DNA from: Platycnemis pennipes | Lineage: Eukaryota > Arthropoda > Insecta > Odonata > Platycnemididae | DNA: 64,000 nt | Assembly (NCBI GenBank): GCA_933228895.1 | Contig: OW121850.1 | Coordinates: 30,575,773-30,639,772 of the forward strand | Direction of reading: 5' to 3' | Shown here: positions 1-10,742 of the stretch, in pieces | Numbering within the stretch: position 1 is the stretch's first letter | Layout of the letters: every line of letters begins with the position of its first letter | Notes under the pieces: generated by a model | Told to the model about the DNA's origin: nothing | What the model saw: only the letters and a program-made list of their open reading frames with translations | Database searches by the model: none | Translations under genes and position numbers: made by a program

Positions 1-487
1 AATGGCGTCTAATTCGCAATATTACACTAAATATGGGTTACACTGTCTTTTGGATATGGTAGCCATCTACTGACATCCAGACTATCTGAAACAAGAGTAA
101 AATGAGTCTTGGCTCTTACCAACGTGAAGTGACTTTACAAAAACGGACGACTACGGAAGAAATGTCTTCAAAAAACATTTTCAATCACAGCGTTTCCTTG
201 GCCGCAACTTGAATTGTATCCTACATTCGTTAAATTTACAACTAACTGCTAAAATCAGCCAACAATTTATGCCCTTTAACAATAATTTATTCATATGTGC
301 TCAACACGAAGGTTTGACGGCTTGTTAAATATAGAGCTCACCAAATATTAAGCTCCAAAGTTCGTGAAATTAACATGTAATGATGGGGTGATATTTAATT
401 TCCCTCTGCCGTCTGTAGTTTTCGCAAAATGTCTAGTATCAAGAAAATAACCCCCTTAGAGTTTGGCTCCACAAGTTCCTCTACAAG
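1..487. other. AT-rich sequence, nothing recognised
   Basis: No open frame of useful length, RNA gene or repeat boundary is visible here. Together with 551-985 it reads as ordinary AT-rich intergenic sequence. Confidence 0.5.
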
Positions 488-550
488 AATTCAAACCTAG
501 AACCTCTATTCAGCAATTCAACACACTATCCACTGGACTACCACGCCAAT
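488..550 (-). repeat. tRNA-derived SINE head, degraded
   Basis: Read on the minus strand, this stretch resembles a tRNA. It has an A-box-like segment around GGTAGTCCAGTGGATAG and a B-box-like GGTTTGAATTC about 35 bases later. It has no clean acceptor stem, so it is not a functional tRNA gene. A SINE head is the most economical reading. The downstream body (lower coordinates) matches no other repeat here. Confidence 0.4.
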
Positions 551-985
551 CATTCCTAACATAAGTCATGCTTATCTATCCTCATTTTTAGCGTCACGAC
601 GAAGACTGTTATTATAATAAGCTCACACATTGACCGTGGTCAATGGCTGGTAAGAAAAATTGTTTCTTCTTGTTCCAGAATTAATTTTTTTCCTACTTAA
701 ACTTTTCGTAAGCCATTGTTAATGGTTAAAGTCGTTAGTGCAAGACTTCATCTGCATTTACATCTGCGCAATATATTGTATACGAAGTTTCAAATATTAT
801 AAATACGAGTGTATCAATGGAAAGCATAGGTAATTGCACGTAAATATAAGGACATTAAACTTACCCAACTAACAGCATCGTATTGCATGCTTGTTTTGCC
901 TTTTTTATATCTTTTAAATTGTGAAGTTAGACTAGTATATTAGTACTGATCCTTTTTTATGCATGGTAAATAATGCATTTTTGGT

Positions 986-1035
986 GTGTATCCACCCCTG
1001 CCAAACACCTTTATAGTGACTGGCAGGGTATTATG
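986..1035 (+). repeat. CR1/Jockey-like LINE 3' end
   Basis: The segment CACCCCTGCCAAACACC followed by a GGCAGGG partner and TTATGTAGATGTA matches the 3' terminal hairpin and tail of the LINE family that recurs here at 21.1, 23.25, 27.0 and 46.13 kb. The copy is plus-oriented and only the extreme 3' end remains. The short frame covering it is not a gene. Confidence 0.5.
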
Positions 1036-2057
1036 TAGATGTAATGAAATAATTAATCTGCAAAATTATGCATTAAAGTTTTTGTTTAAACAAAAAGATC
1101 TGCTTGAAAAAACACCCCTTGACCATGCGGTGGGAAGAATTAAGGTGGCAATAAAAAGCTTGTTTTCATCAAGGACAGCTTATTTCCTAATTTAATCGCC
1201 ATTTTGCAATTGTAATTTCGCTTAATAAACGTATTTTTCTTTTCTCCACCCACCATTGAGACTAGAATTGAAGATGTCCCTCTATGGTCAGCGATATATT
1301 GCATATGGCTCACGAACGTAATGAGGAAATTATACATCATATTCACCCACTGACTATGATCCCGGAACTTTCGTTACGCGTTCGTGAATGTATTGTGAGA
1401 ATGACGGGGTCCGCATAATTTTCTAGTTTACAAGAGATTGCTCAATTATTCATTTCTGGGGTACCATGATGGCTGATTTTTATATTATATCATTTATTAT
1501 CCTCAGGGTAAAGAAGTGAAAGGAATTCATTAGGATTAACTCGCATGAAGCGTGTTAGCCCTTAAGGCTGGTAGGTACAATGGACCGTGCGTTGGTGGCT
1601 TCACTCTAAAAACCCGGACGTCCTTGACTACACGGGTGCATGTGTTGGTGCATGTGAATTTAATTACTCTCCTTTGAAATGATTTCCGCGCCCCTACCTA
1701 TGGTGGCAGGCATCATAAAGGGTAGTGATTTGTCCTCCAAAAAGTATTACTCAATGAACAACTTTCCAGATTCGAGTGACCATTGGCTTGGTGCATTTCT
1801 CATTACAGCACAAAAATATTTCTCCAAACTGCACTTCCTTATCAATGTGAGTAAATTGGTGCTTTTTGATACCCGTAAGCTTTAGTATGATTCCTGATAA
1901 GTCACACAAACGTTTCATGGCATCTATATTATAAATATAACTTAAATTGCTATCAAAATTAAATTTGTGCCAAAGTAAATTTTGAAAAAAAATACATTTT
2001 CTTTTGGATTGCCGTTCCTCTGTCAGTTTGGTACTATCTTGAAAACGATTTTTTATA
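1036..2057. other. AT-rich sequence, nothing recognised
   Basis: Several 60-110 codon frames lie here on both strands, but none has recognisable motifs or a supported start. I see no RNA gene. Confidence 0.4.
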
Positions 2058-3350
2058 CAGGGTGCGGCAACATAACTTACTTTTTTCAAAACTTAATAAA
2101 ACTCATTGCATGAATCAGAAATTTTTCATTTGTTTTTTATAATGTAGGCACATATAGTGTATATGTAAAGTTCTGTCTTACGCCATTTTGAAGATCAAAT
2201 CAGGTAGGTGACGTCCCCCATTCTCCATACACTGAGTTAACCGATTTCTGGCGTTTGTCATGACTCTTGCCAGCATAGCAGGGGTTATGTTGGCAATTTC
2301 TTCCTGGATGTTGGTCTTCAAAGCTTGTAGGGTCCTTGGACGGTTCACATAAACACGGGATTTAAAAAAAAAACCATAGAATATAATCACAAGGGGCCAA
2401 ATCGCCCCTAATTGAGATGAGGCGCTCTGGGAAGTGTTCCCTCAAAACGCCATCTTGAAGTGTGAGCCGTTGCACCATCTTGTTGGAACCAAATGTCCCC
2501 TAAGTCCAACTCATCTAGCCATGGAAAAAAAATTCCCGTAACATGTTTACATACCGGTCTGAATTCACTGTCACTGTGACTTCATTTTCCTCAAAGAACC
2601 AGGGACCAAAAATTCCAGCTGAGGAAATAGCACACCACACTGTGACTTTAGGTGAATGCAAAGGCCTTGATGCAATTATCGAGGATTGGTGTCAGCCCAG
2701 TAGCGCATGTTTCGTTTTTTGACGGATCCACATAAATGAAAATGGGCTTCATCACTAAGAAAAACAATAGCATCCTCAGGAACGATTTCGAGAAGAACTT
2801 CACACGCGTTCCTCCGAGAATTGAAGTCACGTTCAGAAAGTTTCTGTACAATCGCCATCTTGTAAGGATGGTAATGAAGATCATCATGAAGAATTCTCCT
2901 CACAGAACGATCGGAAAGTCCAAGGGCAGACGAATATTTGCGCGCCGAACGCCGTGGTGATACAAATATGAAGCTCTCACTGCCACAATGTTCTCAGGTG
3001 ATGTAATGGGCCTAGGGACTCCAGTTTTTCGTCTTGTCGTACTTGCAGTTTTTCTGAACGTAGTGACTCATGTAAAAATTGATTTCCGGTCCGGGACAGG
3101 GGCCAACGGGGCTAAATTAACGTGATTCCGAAAGGCGCGCTGGGTTGCGATCACAGAACATCCGCTCGAAAAATAGGCCTCAACGGCAAACGCACGCTCC
3201 TCACTGTTGCAACGCATGATGGCAACTAAACCATGTGGGAACAAGACTTAATAGTCACGCCACTCGAACGAGACCACTACTGCTTCGCTACAACATCAAC
3301 CGACTGAATAGCGCACATTTTAAAAAACGAAGTTATGTTGCCGCACCCTG
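2058..3350 (-). mobile_element. Mariner/Tc1-type DNA transposon relic
   Basis: Both ends carry a terminal inverted repeat beginning CAGGGTGCGGCAACATAACT. It matches for about 21 bases and then imperfectly for another dozen. The element is flanked by TA on both sides (TATA left, TATA right), the target duplication expected for the IS630-Tc1-mariner superfamily. The length of 1.29 kb is typical of mariner. It carries one broken transposase gene on the minus strand. The right end abuts a perfect palindrome at 3351-3378, so insertion was at a TA beside or inside it. Confidence 0.93.
2178..3217 (-). pseudogene. Mariner-family transposase, inactivated
   Basis: The minus-strand reading starts at ATG 3217 and ends at the TAA at 2180-2178. 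Fragments in several frames together resemble an insect mariner-type DDE transposase. They include an N-terminal helix-turn-helix stretch (SEERAFAVEAYF), a middle segment at 2676-2903 with the catalytic aspartate motif FLSDEAHFHL, and a C-terminal segment with LAPCDYILW just before KSRVYVNRPRTLQALK. Lesions are visible: a TGA at codon 50 (3070-3068), a frame change near 2945, a TAA after the NPR segment near 2680, and a frameshift at a ten-base poly(T) run after CDYILW (2364-2373). There also seems to be a short deletion just upstream of LAPCD. The enzyme cannot be made from this copy. Confidence 0.92.
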
Positions 3351-3378
3351 TATAATTTATCGATGACGATAAATTATA
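3351..3378. repeat. Perfect palindrome beside the mariner end
   Basis: TATAATTTATCG and its exact complement flank a 4-base ATGA loop. The left four bases are also the TATA at the mariner insertion site. Confidence 0.8.
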
Positions 3379-3799
3379 GTTATTTTTGTAATTAGATTTC
3401 TATATTTAATGAACGCATTTTATTTAAACTTATAAATGTAAGGTATAAAATTAAAAGCATTTTAAATCTGCTAACTCAATCCAAGAGTCTGATTTAAAGT
3501 TCTAGAACCACGGTAGACAGCTATTTATTTTGGAAGTACTCAAAATAGCCGGTAGATGCCGGAAAAAAACATAAAGAGGGAATATGAATTTCCGTGGCCA
3601 TAAGTTAAAGCTGGAATGGGTGGGAAACCGTAATACCACGGACCATTAAAGGGTTAAGATGTAAGCATGTATCAAAAAGTGTAATTCATTTGGTCGAATA
3701 GCTATTTTGACTTCCTGCAGCATCATAGGATCATCATTCCACAAATATTTTGGTAGTGGAAATAGTGTTAATAGTGAGTTCAGACATCATTGACTTGAA
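3379..3799. other. AT-rich sequence, nothing recognised
   Basis: No coding or RNA feature seen. The phrase around 3636-3657 is a possible small repeat remnant but has no clear partner. Confidence 0.4.
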
Positions 3800-3935
3800 A
3801 ACGGCCGAGGTGAGTGGCTTCGGACCACATATCCCTATCCCTTCTATCCCTTCCATCCCTATCCTTACGCCTTTCCTCCCGGTCTGAAGCGCCTATTAGT
3901 GCGGAAACAGACTTGAAAACACCATGAGTGACTTG
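3800..3935 (+). repeat. SINE-family tail, uninterrupted copy
   Basis: A pyrimidine-rich stretch leads into CCTTTCCTCCCGGTCTGAAG, then CCTATTAGTGCGGAAACAG and a GACTTGAAAAC tail. The same block recurs at 3985-4019/4841-4905 split by a hAT insertion, and in antisense at about 34520-34590 at the end of an older SINE. It is therefore read as the 3' tail of that SINE family. The copy serves as a paralogous empty site for the hAT insertion. Confidence 0.6.
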
Positions 3936-3984
3936 AAAACACCCATGATGATGATCGTTATTGTATGCATTATTAATAATCCCC

Positions 3985-4905
3985 ATGCCGTCCACTCTTC
4001 CTAATACCTTTCCTCCCGGTAGGGTTGCCACATCGGCTGAAAAACATCGAGTGGTCAATGTTTCGATGTTTATAAAAGTACTCACCACTCACTCATTATT
4101 CATCGACAAAAAACATCGATGTTTCGATGTATCGGGTTTTTATGCCTTCATATCCGAGGTTAGGTATTATCATAGAGGTATTATGTATTAGGTATTATGC
4201 ATCAGATCACTGTGTTATAATGAAATAAAGATAAATAAACATAATATAATAAAAAACAAATAACAAAATAAAGTGGGTGTATCTGTTCCCTAAAAATATT
4301 CTAAGCTTGGTAGCATAAAAAAATCAAATTGAAAAACAGTGGGTTTAAAACGTTTAAACCTCCCAGTATCGGTAAGGAACACTCTTTGCTTAATATGCAG
4401 CGACCCCAAACTACTCCTGTTATCTTGTACCACCAAGTTGAGAGCTGATACAATCCTCTCAGAAGGTACTGATGCATCAGTATCAAGCATCTACATCATG
4501 ATGTAGGCATGGCGGATCATGTTCTTGGAAGGCAACACTGGGATGAAAACATGAACGATTTTATACCTTCACTTGTTTCCCTGCACGCGAACGTTAGATG
4601 GCGTAATTAGGGAAGGTTCGTTCGTATTCCTAAAAGGCTTATGATAATCTGAGAAATGAATTATTAGTCAACCAAAAACATTTATTATACCGCTCGTTTC
4701 CTAAAACATCGCTGCGATGTTGAGTGTTTTGAAAACATCGAGTCGATGTTCAATCGATTGTCTTACCACTCGATGTTTTCGATGTATCGGCAAAAAAACA
4801 TCGAGTAGTCCGATACATCGAAGTCGATGTGACATCCCTACCTCCCGGTCTGAAGCACCTATTATTGCGGAAACAGAGTTGAAATCACCCATGTATGATC
4901 ATTAA
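3985..4905 (+). repeat. SINE-family tail, split by a hAT element
   Basis: Bases 3985-4019 and 4841-4905 join into the same block as 3850-3935, through CCTTTCCTCCCGG, TCTGAAGCACC and GCGGAAACAGAGTTGAAA. The intervening 821 bp is the hAT element. Confidence 0.65.
4020..4840. mobile_element. Non-autonomous hAT element with 8-bp target duplication
   Basis: The left end reads TAGGGTTGCCACATCGG. The right end, reversed, reads TAGGGATGTCACATCGAC. CCTCCCGG lies directly outside both ends (4012-4019 and 4841-4848), a perfect 8-bp target duplication as expected for hAT. Both subterminal regions are packed with ACATCGA / TCGATGT motifs in both orientations (4041-4140, 4705-4830), plausible transposase binding sites. 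No transposase frame is present. The uninterrupted paralogous target at 3870-3877 confirms the boundaries. Confidence 0.93.
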
Positions 4906-5031
4906 AATTAACAACTGGTTATATGTTTTTAAAGTGCTAGAGAGATTATGTTGTTCTACCTTCTTGTTTTCCCAGTCAACGATTAACTAAGTTTAAGTAA
5001 ATTGGATTAAGGCAACTAAAAGTAAGCCTCA

Positions 5032-6463
5032 TAGTGTTGCTCATAACGAAAAAAAATATCGAATAATGAATATATCGATATTTTTAAAAGTGTTTATATT
5101 CACACTCAATATATCGGAGTAAAAATATCGAATATAACTTGTAGTAGGAATGGCCGAGTCGGTAAAAAATTAAGAATTAATAATATTTACTCTTAACATA
5201 GCATGAAAATTTTCAATCATGAATTCTGAAGAGAGAAGAGAACCCAAATTACGTCGCTCTTGATTGATCAGAGAGCATAAGGTTGTCATTGCTGACGCTT
5301 GACATGTGGGAACAAAGCCATAAACCCTCTTAAACCGTGGATCAAGCAATGTCGCTATGCATAGTAACTTATTTTGTTCAAGGAGCATCAACCTCTTTTC
5401 AATTTGTTCCTCAAGTTTTGACTTCAAGTCCAGGGCAATACGAGTTGTGGGCTTAATGTCCCGAAGAGCTCCAACAAGGCAATGCACAATGATACTGCCT
5501 GTGACATAGTTATCGCCTGAAGTTTCTACAGTTGCTTCCTTAAAAAGGGTTAGTAAGGTAACAATTTCAGATACCACTTCTACGTGGGATCCTGTAAGCA
5601 TCTGCGGTCCATCCCTATGATCCAGATTGGCTAATATTGCTGCCACAACACTTGATAACTTTTCAAACTTTCCCAGCATAGCATGAGTTGAGTTCCATCT
5701 AGTATTGATATCCTGAGTGGGATAAAGAACAGAGAATTCTTTTTTTCCCTCTTTCAGCTGCTCTTCTCTCAGTTTGTCTGCTGCTATGGTACTTTGTTTA
5801 AAATAGGTTACAATACTTTTTACTCCTCTAACAATATTTTCAAGTCCCTGAGTTGCATTCAAACTGTCTTGGACAACCAAATTTAATTTATGCGCAAAGC
5901 ATGAGATGTGTTTATCCTTACTAGCATAGGTTGTTAATCCTTTGACCATTTTTGCAGCAGAGTCAGTGGTAACAGTAACAACCTGTAGATCCCTAATTCC
6001 GAAAGACTCCAATTCTTCCCTAAGAACTGCAGCAATTTTATCACCTGTATGGCGTTCTGTATGATGGACTGCCGATAAGGTGATGAGCACAAGTTTGTCT
6101 TGATCAATGTAATGTGCTGTGATGACGAGGAAGCTTCTTGTTGTACTTTGGATAGTGCAAATATCACATGTCAAGGATTCTGCTTCAGTTAACCTTTTCT
6201 TTCCACCACTTCCTTCATCAAAGAGTAACGCTGATAACTCAACCAAGTATACGAGCAGCATTCCCATTTCTCTCCAAAATATAAAGCTAAATATGTAGCC
6301 ACGAAGATATTCATTTGCTTTTTCCCGAAAGTATTCGATATGAATATTTTTTTCAATATTCATTACGATATATTTGCCAAAAAAAAATATTATTCGATAA
6401 TTTCAAAGTATTGCCGAAACAATATTGAATATTCGATACATCGATATTTTTTGAACATCCCTA
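5032..6463 (-). mobile_element. hAT element with a partial transposase gene
   Basis: The left end reads TAGTGTTGCTCATAACG and the reversed right end TAGGGATGTTCAAAAAATA, 9 of the first 12 bases alike. The flanks AAGCCTCA (5024-5031) and AAGTCTCA (6464-6471) form an 8-bp target duplication with one mismatch. Subterminal ATATCGATA / TATCGAATA motifs crowd both ends. At 1.43 kb it is shorter than an autonomous hAT (usually 2.5-4 kb), which fits loss of coding sequence at both gene ends. Confidence 0.88.
5170..6363 (-). CDS. hAT transposase core (ZBED-like), lacking both end domains
   Basis: This 397-codon frame has no internal stop. It matches the RNase H-like catalytic core of hAT transposases and ZBED proteins. 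Landmarks are a first acidic residue D67 in LTCDICTIQSTTRSFLVITA, D134 in VTTDSAAKMVKG, the CFAHKLNLVVQDSL signature (C155, H158), TRWNSTHAML at 221-230, and LLDPRFKR near 339-346. Family members are usually 600-700 residues, with an N-terminal BED zinc finger and a C-terminal hATC dimerisation domain containing the last catalytic glutamate. Both are absent. The first 45 or so residues read through the subterminal repeat region, and the C-terminus runs into the opposite terminus. The protein should not catalyse transposition. An intact core could still act as a regulator, but no sign of host recruitment is visible. Confidence 0.85.
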   Translation of the reverse strand: MNIEKNIHIEYFREKANEYLRGYIFSFIFWREMGMLLVYLVELSALLFDEGSGGKKRLTEAESLTCDICTIQSTTRSFLVITAHYIDQDKLVLITLSAVHHTERHTGDKIAAVLREELESFGIRDLQVVTVTTDSAAKMVKGLTTYASKDKHISCFAHKLNLVVQDSLNATQGLENIVRGVKSIVTYFKQSTIAADKLREEQLKEGKKEFSVLYPTQDINTRWNSTHAMLGKFEKLSSVVAAILANLDHRDGPQMLTGSHVEVVSEIVTLLTLFKEATVETSGDNYVTGSIIVHCLVGALRDIKPTTRIALDLKSKLEEQIEKRLMLLEQNKLLCIATLLDPRFKRVYGFVPTCQASAMTTLCSLINQERRNLGSLLSSEFMIENFHAMLRVNIINS

Positions 6464-7741
6464 AAGTCTCACAATATTAAGCAATATCGGGAATAAGGGC
6501 AGAGAATATTCTTATGCGTGGGTGGAGAACAATTTCGGATTTTAAAACACAGCAGTGAGTAAGATAGATATAAACTAATTTGAGCTACGCCAGAGTTTTT
6601 GGAGAGAAATACTTTCCTCCTCTTTCGTAAATCTGTCCCAGGATTTCGATGGTCGACTAAGCAGTTGTCTTGTCCGAGCAAATAATGTTTTTATTTGCGA
6701 GGTTCTGCGATCTCCTATTTTTCTCCTTGGAAGAATCTGATGCAGTTTTATGTTCTTAATCCGCATCTCCATTTTTCACCCTATTTCAATTTTTCTCCTT
6801 TCAATCTTTCAATTTCAATCTTTTCATTTCACCCTGAGAAGTTTCTTCGTTTCCTTTTTTATTACTTACTCTGATGATATATGCTTAAATTTTTCAGAAT
6901 CAAATGTATAAAAAAAGTTTTGATACCTACCTACATAACATTTATAGTATGCGCATCGTTTATCCCAAACGTTTGAGTTTCCAGTTCGGAAATCATAAAT
7001 TAATGCACTACTCACTAATCGCGTCCACACTGAGTTTCACTCTTACAATGAAAATCGGTGAATCACATTTCACGACACACGTTAATTCCATACAACCGTA
7101 CTCACTGATATCCCAACAGAGACACCCCATCAATGTTCCATTTTTCCATTATTTTGCCACAATCGATACCTGGATCAATTCTACATTTCTTGAATATCGA
7201 CACAGCACTTTATATTTGCAATAGAATTTTTAATTCATATTTGAAACTGTAGCATATGCTGAGAATGGGAACTTATCACCGAGTTACTTAGGACGCATTA
7301 GGAAACATCAGTATAACAGAGTTACATTGAGAATTTATTGGTGGTATTTTCATCTGATTCATTCCCAATTTCCCTCCTGGCTGCAACCGCCGGAAATCTG
7401 AAAATTATCTCACGAAAGTGAAATGATTTCAATGGTAATAAGAAGAGAAATAAGATAAACAATAAATCTTCAGAAACGTTTTCTTCTCTTTATTACAAAA
7501 AATACTACTAGTCGCTTTTTTTAACAGAGATTAATGCAGCCAAAACATTCCTTGCAGAATTTCTTCTCAGTTGATAGTCTTGTCAGGTATCATAAAGGAA
7601 CAGAGCTTCTTCTTCTTCTGGTTAAAGATACCGCTTTCCAGGACCGCTGGGATGGGACGAATGACGTTGAGCTCACAAGTTCATCAATTTTTCTTCTACG
7701 ATAGTGTTCATTTCTTCATCGTCATCATTAGTCAGCAATTG
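6464..7741. other. AT-rich sequence, nothing recognised
   Basis: Frames of 65-106 codons (for example 6904-7224 plus) show no known motif and have composition typical of chance frames in AT-rich DNA. Confidence 0.4.
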
Positions 7742-8030
7742 TGGTATTGGTTAGACGCAGCTCTTCATTGAACTCTGCTATCAGGTAATCTCTTCATATT
7801 TACGAATTTCTTCTCTTTCACATTTTGAATGCTTCCACCCTTTTTTACTCTGCAGCTGTCATCGTCCATGCCTCATTGCCATAAAGAAACATGCTCCAGA
7901 TGCACGTGCTGATGAATTATTCCCCTACTTCTACGCTTGTATTTTCAGCTGTAAGTGGTTCTTCTTTTGATAGAATGCCATCTTTTCCTGGGATATTCTA
8001 CTGATTATTTCTTTATTGCTAAGTCCCTCT
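7742..8030 (-). pseudogene. RTE-like non-LTR retrotransposon fragment
   Basis: On the minus strand, in shifting frames, it reads EIISRISQEKMAFYQKKNH, then FISTCIWSMFLYGNEAWTMT, then NVKEKKFVNMKRLPDSRVQ near the 3' end. These match the region after the reverse transcriptase in the RTE-like copies at 43.9 and 25.1 kb. The segment between WTMTAAE and NVKEK is deleted. The 3' end, at the lower coordinates, ends in the usual AACCAAT block. Confidence 0.75.
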
Positions 8031-10496
8031 TTGGTTACTCGGCTACCCAGGTTCTTTTTGAGAAGAGATTTCGTTCCGTACGATCCTTATTCCAGAATTA
8101 TGTGGGAACGTTCACCTATGAAAGAGTATATGTTGATTAGGACATCAGTATTTAAATATAATGCTAGAGAAAACTATGCTAAAATGGCTTGCGTCTATTT
8201 CACTAAAGATACCGTTCATTCATTTAATGAAGATTTCAGTGAAGCTGTCAGTTCTTAGAAATCCAATTCATCTTTAGTAACCACTGACGTTTATCAGATT
8301 ATGGCAGAGACCCTGAAGTAGAACAATCGTAAAATGTCTTGAGTCAATGATAAGAATCAGTCATGCATTCATAGTATGTAAAACAACATGAAAGAAGGCA
8401 TTTCGATACTAAAGTATAGTAAATTAAATGACATTTGAAATTTAGGTATGCACTCAAATACCTTTCATCTTGAGGAGATTCATACGACCGGATTTCACCA
8501 TTGTTCGGAGTATGCCTTTCAGAAATATACAAGGCTCACCGATGAATTTTCATTTATTGTCGGCCGAAAGCTGCAAGGCCACAAGTAGGTTCACTCTGTT
8601 TCGGAGATGACGCTCGTTGGTGAGCAGGAGAATAATTGAGACAGGAGACATCCCTTGTAAGTGATCCAAGACTAGTGACACGAAGTGATCGTTTTAGGAG
8701 AGCAAAGAGTGAGGAGAAGGGAGCAGATGGGAGGTACTTGTGCTGGTTTTATTTTGTTTTTGAAAATATCAACTGGCATTCGTATCGACTGGTGATCTGT
8801 AAGGTCAAATATAAGGGATATGAGAAGTGCTCTTGAGCTGTCCTTTATGAACACTTGGGGTACCATTTTAATGGATTTGATAAATTGGCTGTCACCGAGG
8901 CGCACAAATACCTTTCATTCCAGTTTCATGTGCTTGCAAAGGACTGATGGTATATTGTAATCCAATTCAACACAAGAAGAATTCACTGTCCTCAAAGTAG
9001 CCTTCAAGGAAATAATCTTGGTATCGTGACTTCCAATAAAACCAAGGCCTTCATGAGTGCCTCGGGAAGAAAAGTGGATAGGACTCCCAACTTTCTTAGA
9101 GATGAATACCGCATCACGGTATGCCAACATATATTCAACTGAGAGGAGGAGGTTTTTTGTTACAAATTTTGCCATTTGCCGATTTTAAAAATGTAGTTAG
9201 TCTTGTTGACGATGTGTGCCATTAATGTTCTGAAATTATAAAAACGCAATGCGTCAGTATGAAGTTCGATACAATTGAATTAAAATATTTAATATTTGCT
9301 TGTAGTTTTGATACCAATATATCAGTTGTGATACCAATATATCAGTATATAATATACAGTTGATTTTCATCTCTTTTATGAAATTATCAATGCCTCTAAT
9401 TGTAGCAAAATTTCGCGAAATAGCAAAAACCAAATAGCAAAAAAAAAACTTTAAATTATAAATTTCCAAATGATACGAAAATACGTGAAAGTTCAAGATG
9501 TGATCCTGCTCTGTCCTGCTCTCATCGCAGGCTAAAAGGATCCTGCGATCCTTTTAAACCTACGATCAAAGTAATTCCCCGGTGTAACTCGTAATTCCAG
9601 ACTCACCTAACAAGTATTTACACCAAGCGTATCAGTTAATGGATAAAAATCTAATCTGAATCATATGAAATATATTTCATTCTTATCAGTTAATGGGTAA
9701 AACATCTATTCTCAAGCATATTAAAACATTTAATCCATCGGTTGATTTCAGAACAATGTGATAAAAGTCGATTAAATTAATATCGAGCCGTATCATTCGC
9801 ATTGCCTGTTCTATGGTGCTGTACCCATGGAATTGTAATTCGCTGACAATATTATTCCTACCCTTAGTCACCAGGGAGATAAAACATGAATAAACTAACG
9901 GGAACACAGTTAAATGTAACACATGGTTGATCATATTCTTAAGGAAGGAAATTGTGGAAATCGATCTTACATTCACCTGACTATGATGTGAAGCTTCCAT
10001 GCTTTATCTGAAGCGTTCATTTCTATTAAATTTCCATTTGTTAGCGGAGAATTCAGATTTTTCGTTGATTCTTCCACAAAACGTGTATTCACTTCTTTAT
10101 GACGTGAACCGTCCACGCTGTAGCTGTAGAGTTCCATACTCTAACAATTCCGTTCCATCATCAATGGTCATCAGTCCTCAGATTGGTTTGACACAGCTCT
10201 CCGCTGAGTTCTTCTAACGGTTATTTGTCAGCAGAAAATGCAGATTTTTCTTGTTTCTTCCACAAAGCTATTATTTAGCCCCTCTGTGTACAAAAAATTG
10301 GGTGAACTTCAAGCGACCGATTTAGGGGTGGCGGCGAAAATGTCGGCGTCCGAAAGTAGGATGTAGTCCGAAGTCAGGATTCAGCATTTTCATCTTTGAG
10401 AAAAGGCTGCGCCCAGGGAATAATATTTTTACGTTTCAGCGACGAACAAAGTACTGCACTCCATGTTTTGAAAGTATTCTTCCTAAAGTAGAGGTC
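8031..10496. other. AT-rich intergenic stretch with small duplications
   Basis: No gene is supported. A 23-base tandem duplication (GATACCAATATATCAG twice) lies at 9308-9344. A phrase starting ATCAGTTAATGG repeats about 76 bases apart near 9630 and 9690. Bases 10155-10215 on the minus strand resemble an RTE-like 3' end (AACCAATCTGAGGACTGATG). Confidence 0.45.
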
Positions 10497-10592
10497 TGTT
10501 TCCCGATGTAAATTTTCTGCAAATGCCGACATTCGAGCCAGGGTCCTCGGCATGGAAGGACAATACTCAGGCCACCACACCAACCCGTTTTG
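10497..10592 (-). repeat. Old SINE copy, diverged
   Basis: The minus strand reads CGGGTTGGTGTGGTGGCC, then GCCGAGGACC and a B-box-like GGCTCGAATG, then a body GCAGAAAATTTAC. It aligns with the heads of the young SINE copies at 30931, 34740 and 49585 but is clearly older. It ends next to the 5S-like block. Confidence 0.7.
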
Positions 10593-10605
10593 GTTGGCCC
10601 TCATG

Positions 10606-10652
10606 AGTGAGCGGTTCCCGTCAGATCACAGAAGTTAAGCAACGTTGGGGCC
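10606..10652 (+). pseudogene. 5S rRNA fragment
   Basis: The segment GAGCGGTTCCCGTCAGATCA followed by CAGAAGTTAAGCAACGTTGG matches the middle of eukaryotic 5S rRNA, from the loop B/C region through the start of the internal promoter. The 5' third and the 3' half are missing and the sequence passes straight into a C-rich tract. It is a pseudogene piece or the head of a 5S-derived SINE, not a working 5S gene. Confidence 0.75.
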
Positions 10653-10742
10653 GGGGCAGGGGCCCACCCACCCGCCCGTCCCCCGCCCCGACCCCCCCTT
10701 CCCTCACTCCCTCCCCGTTACCCATCCCCCCCTGCCCCTAAA

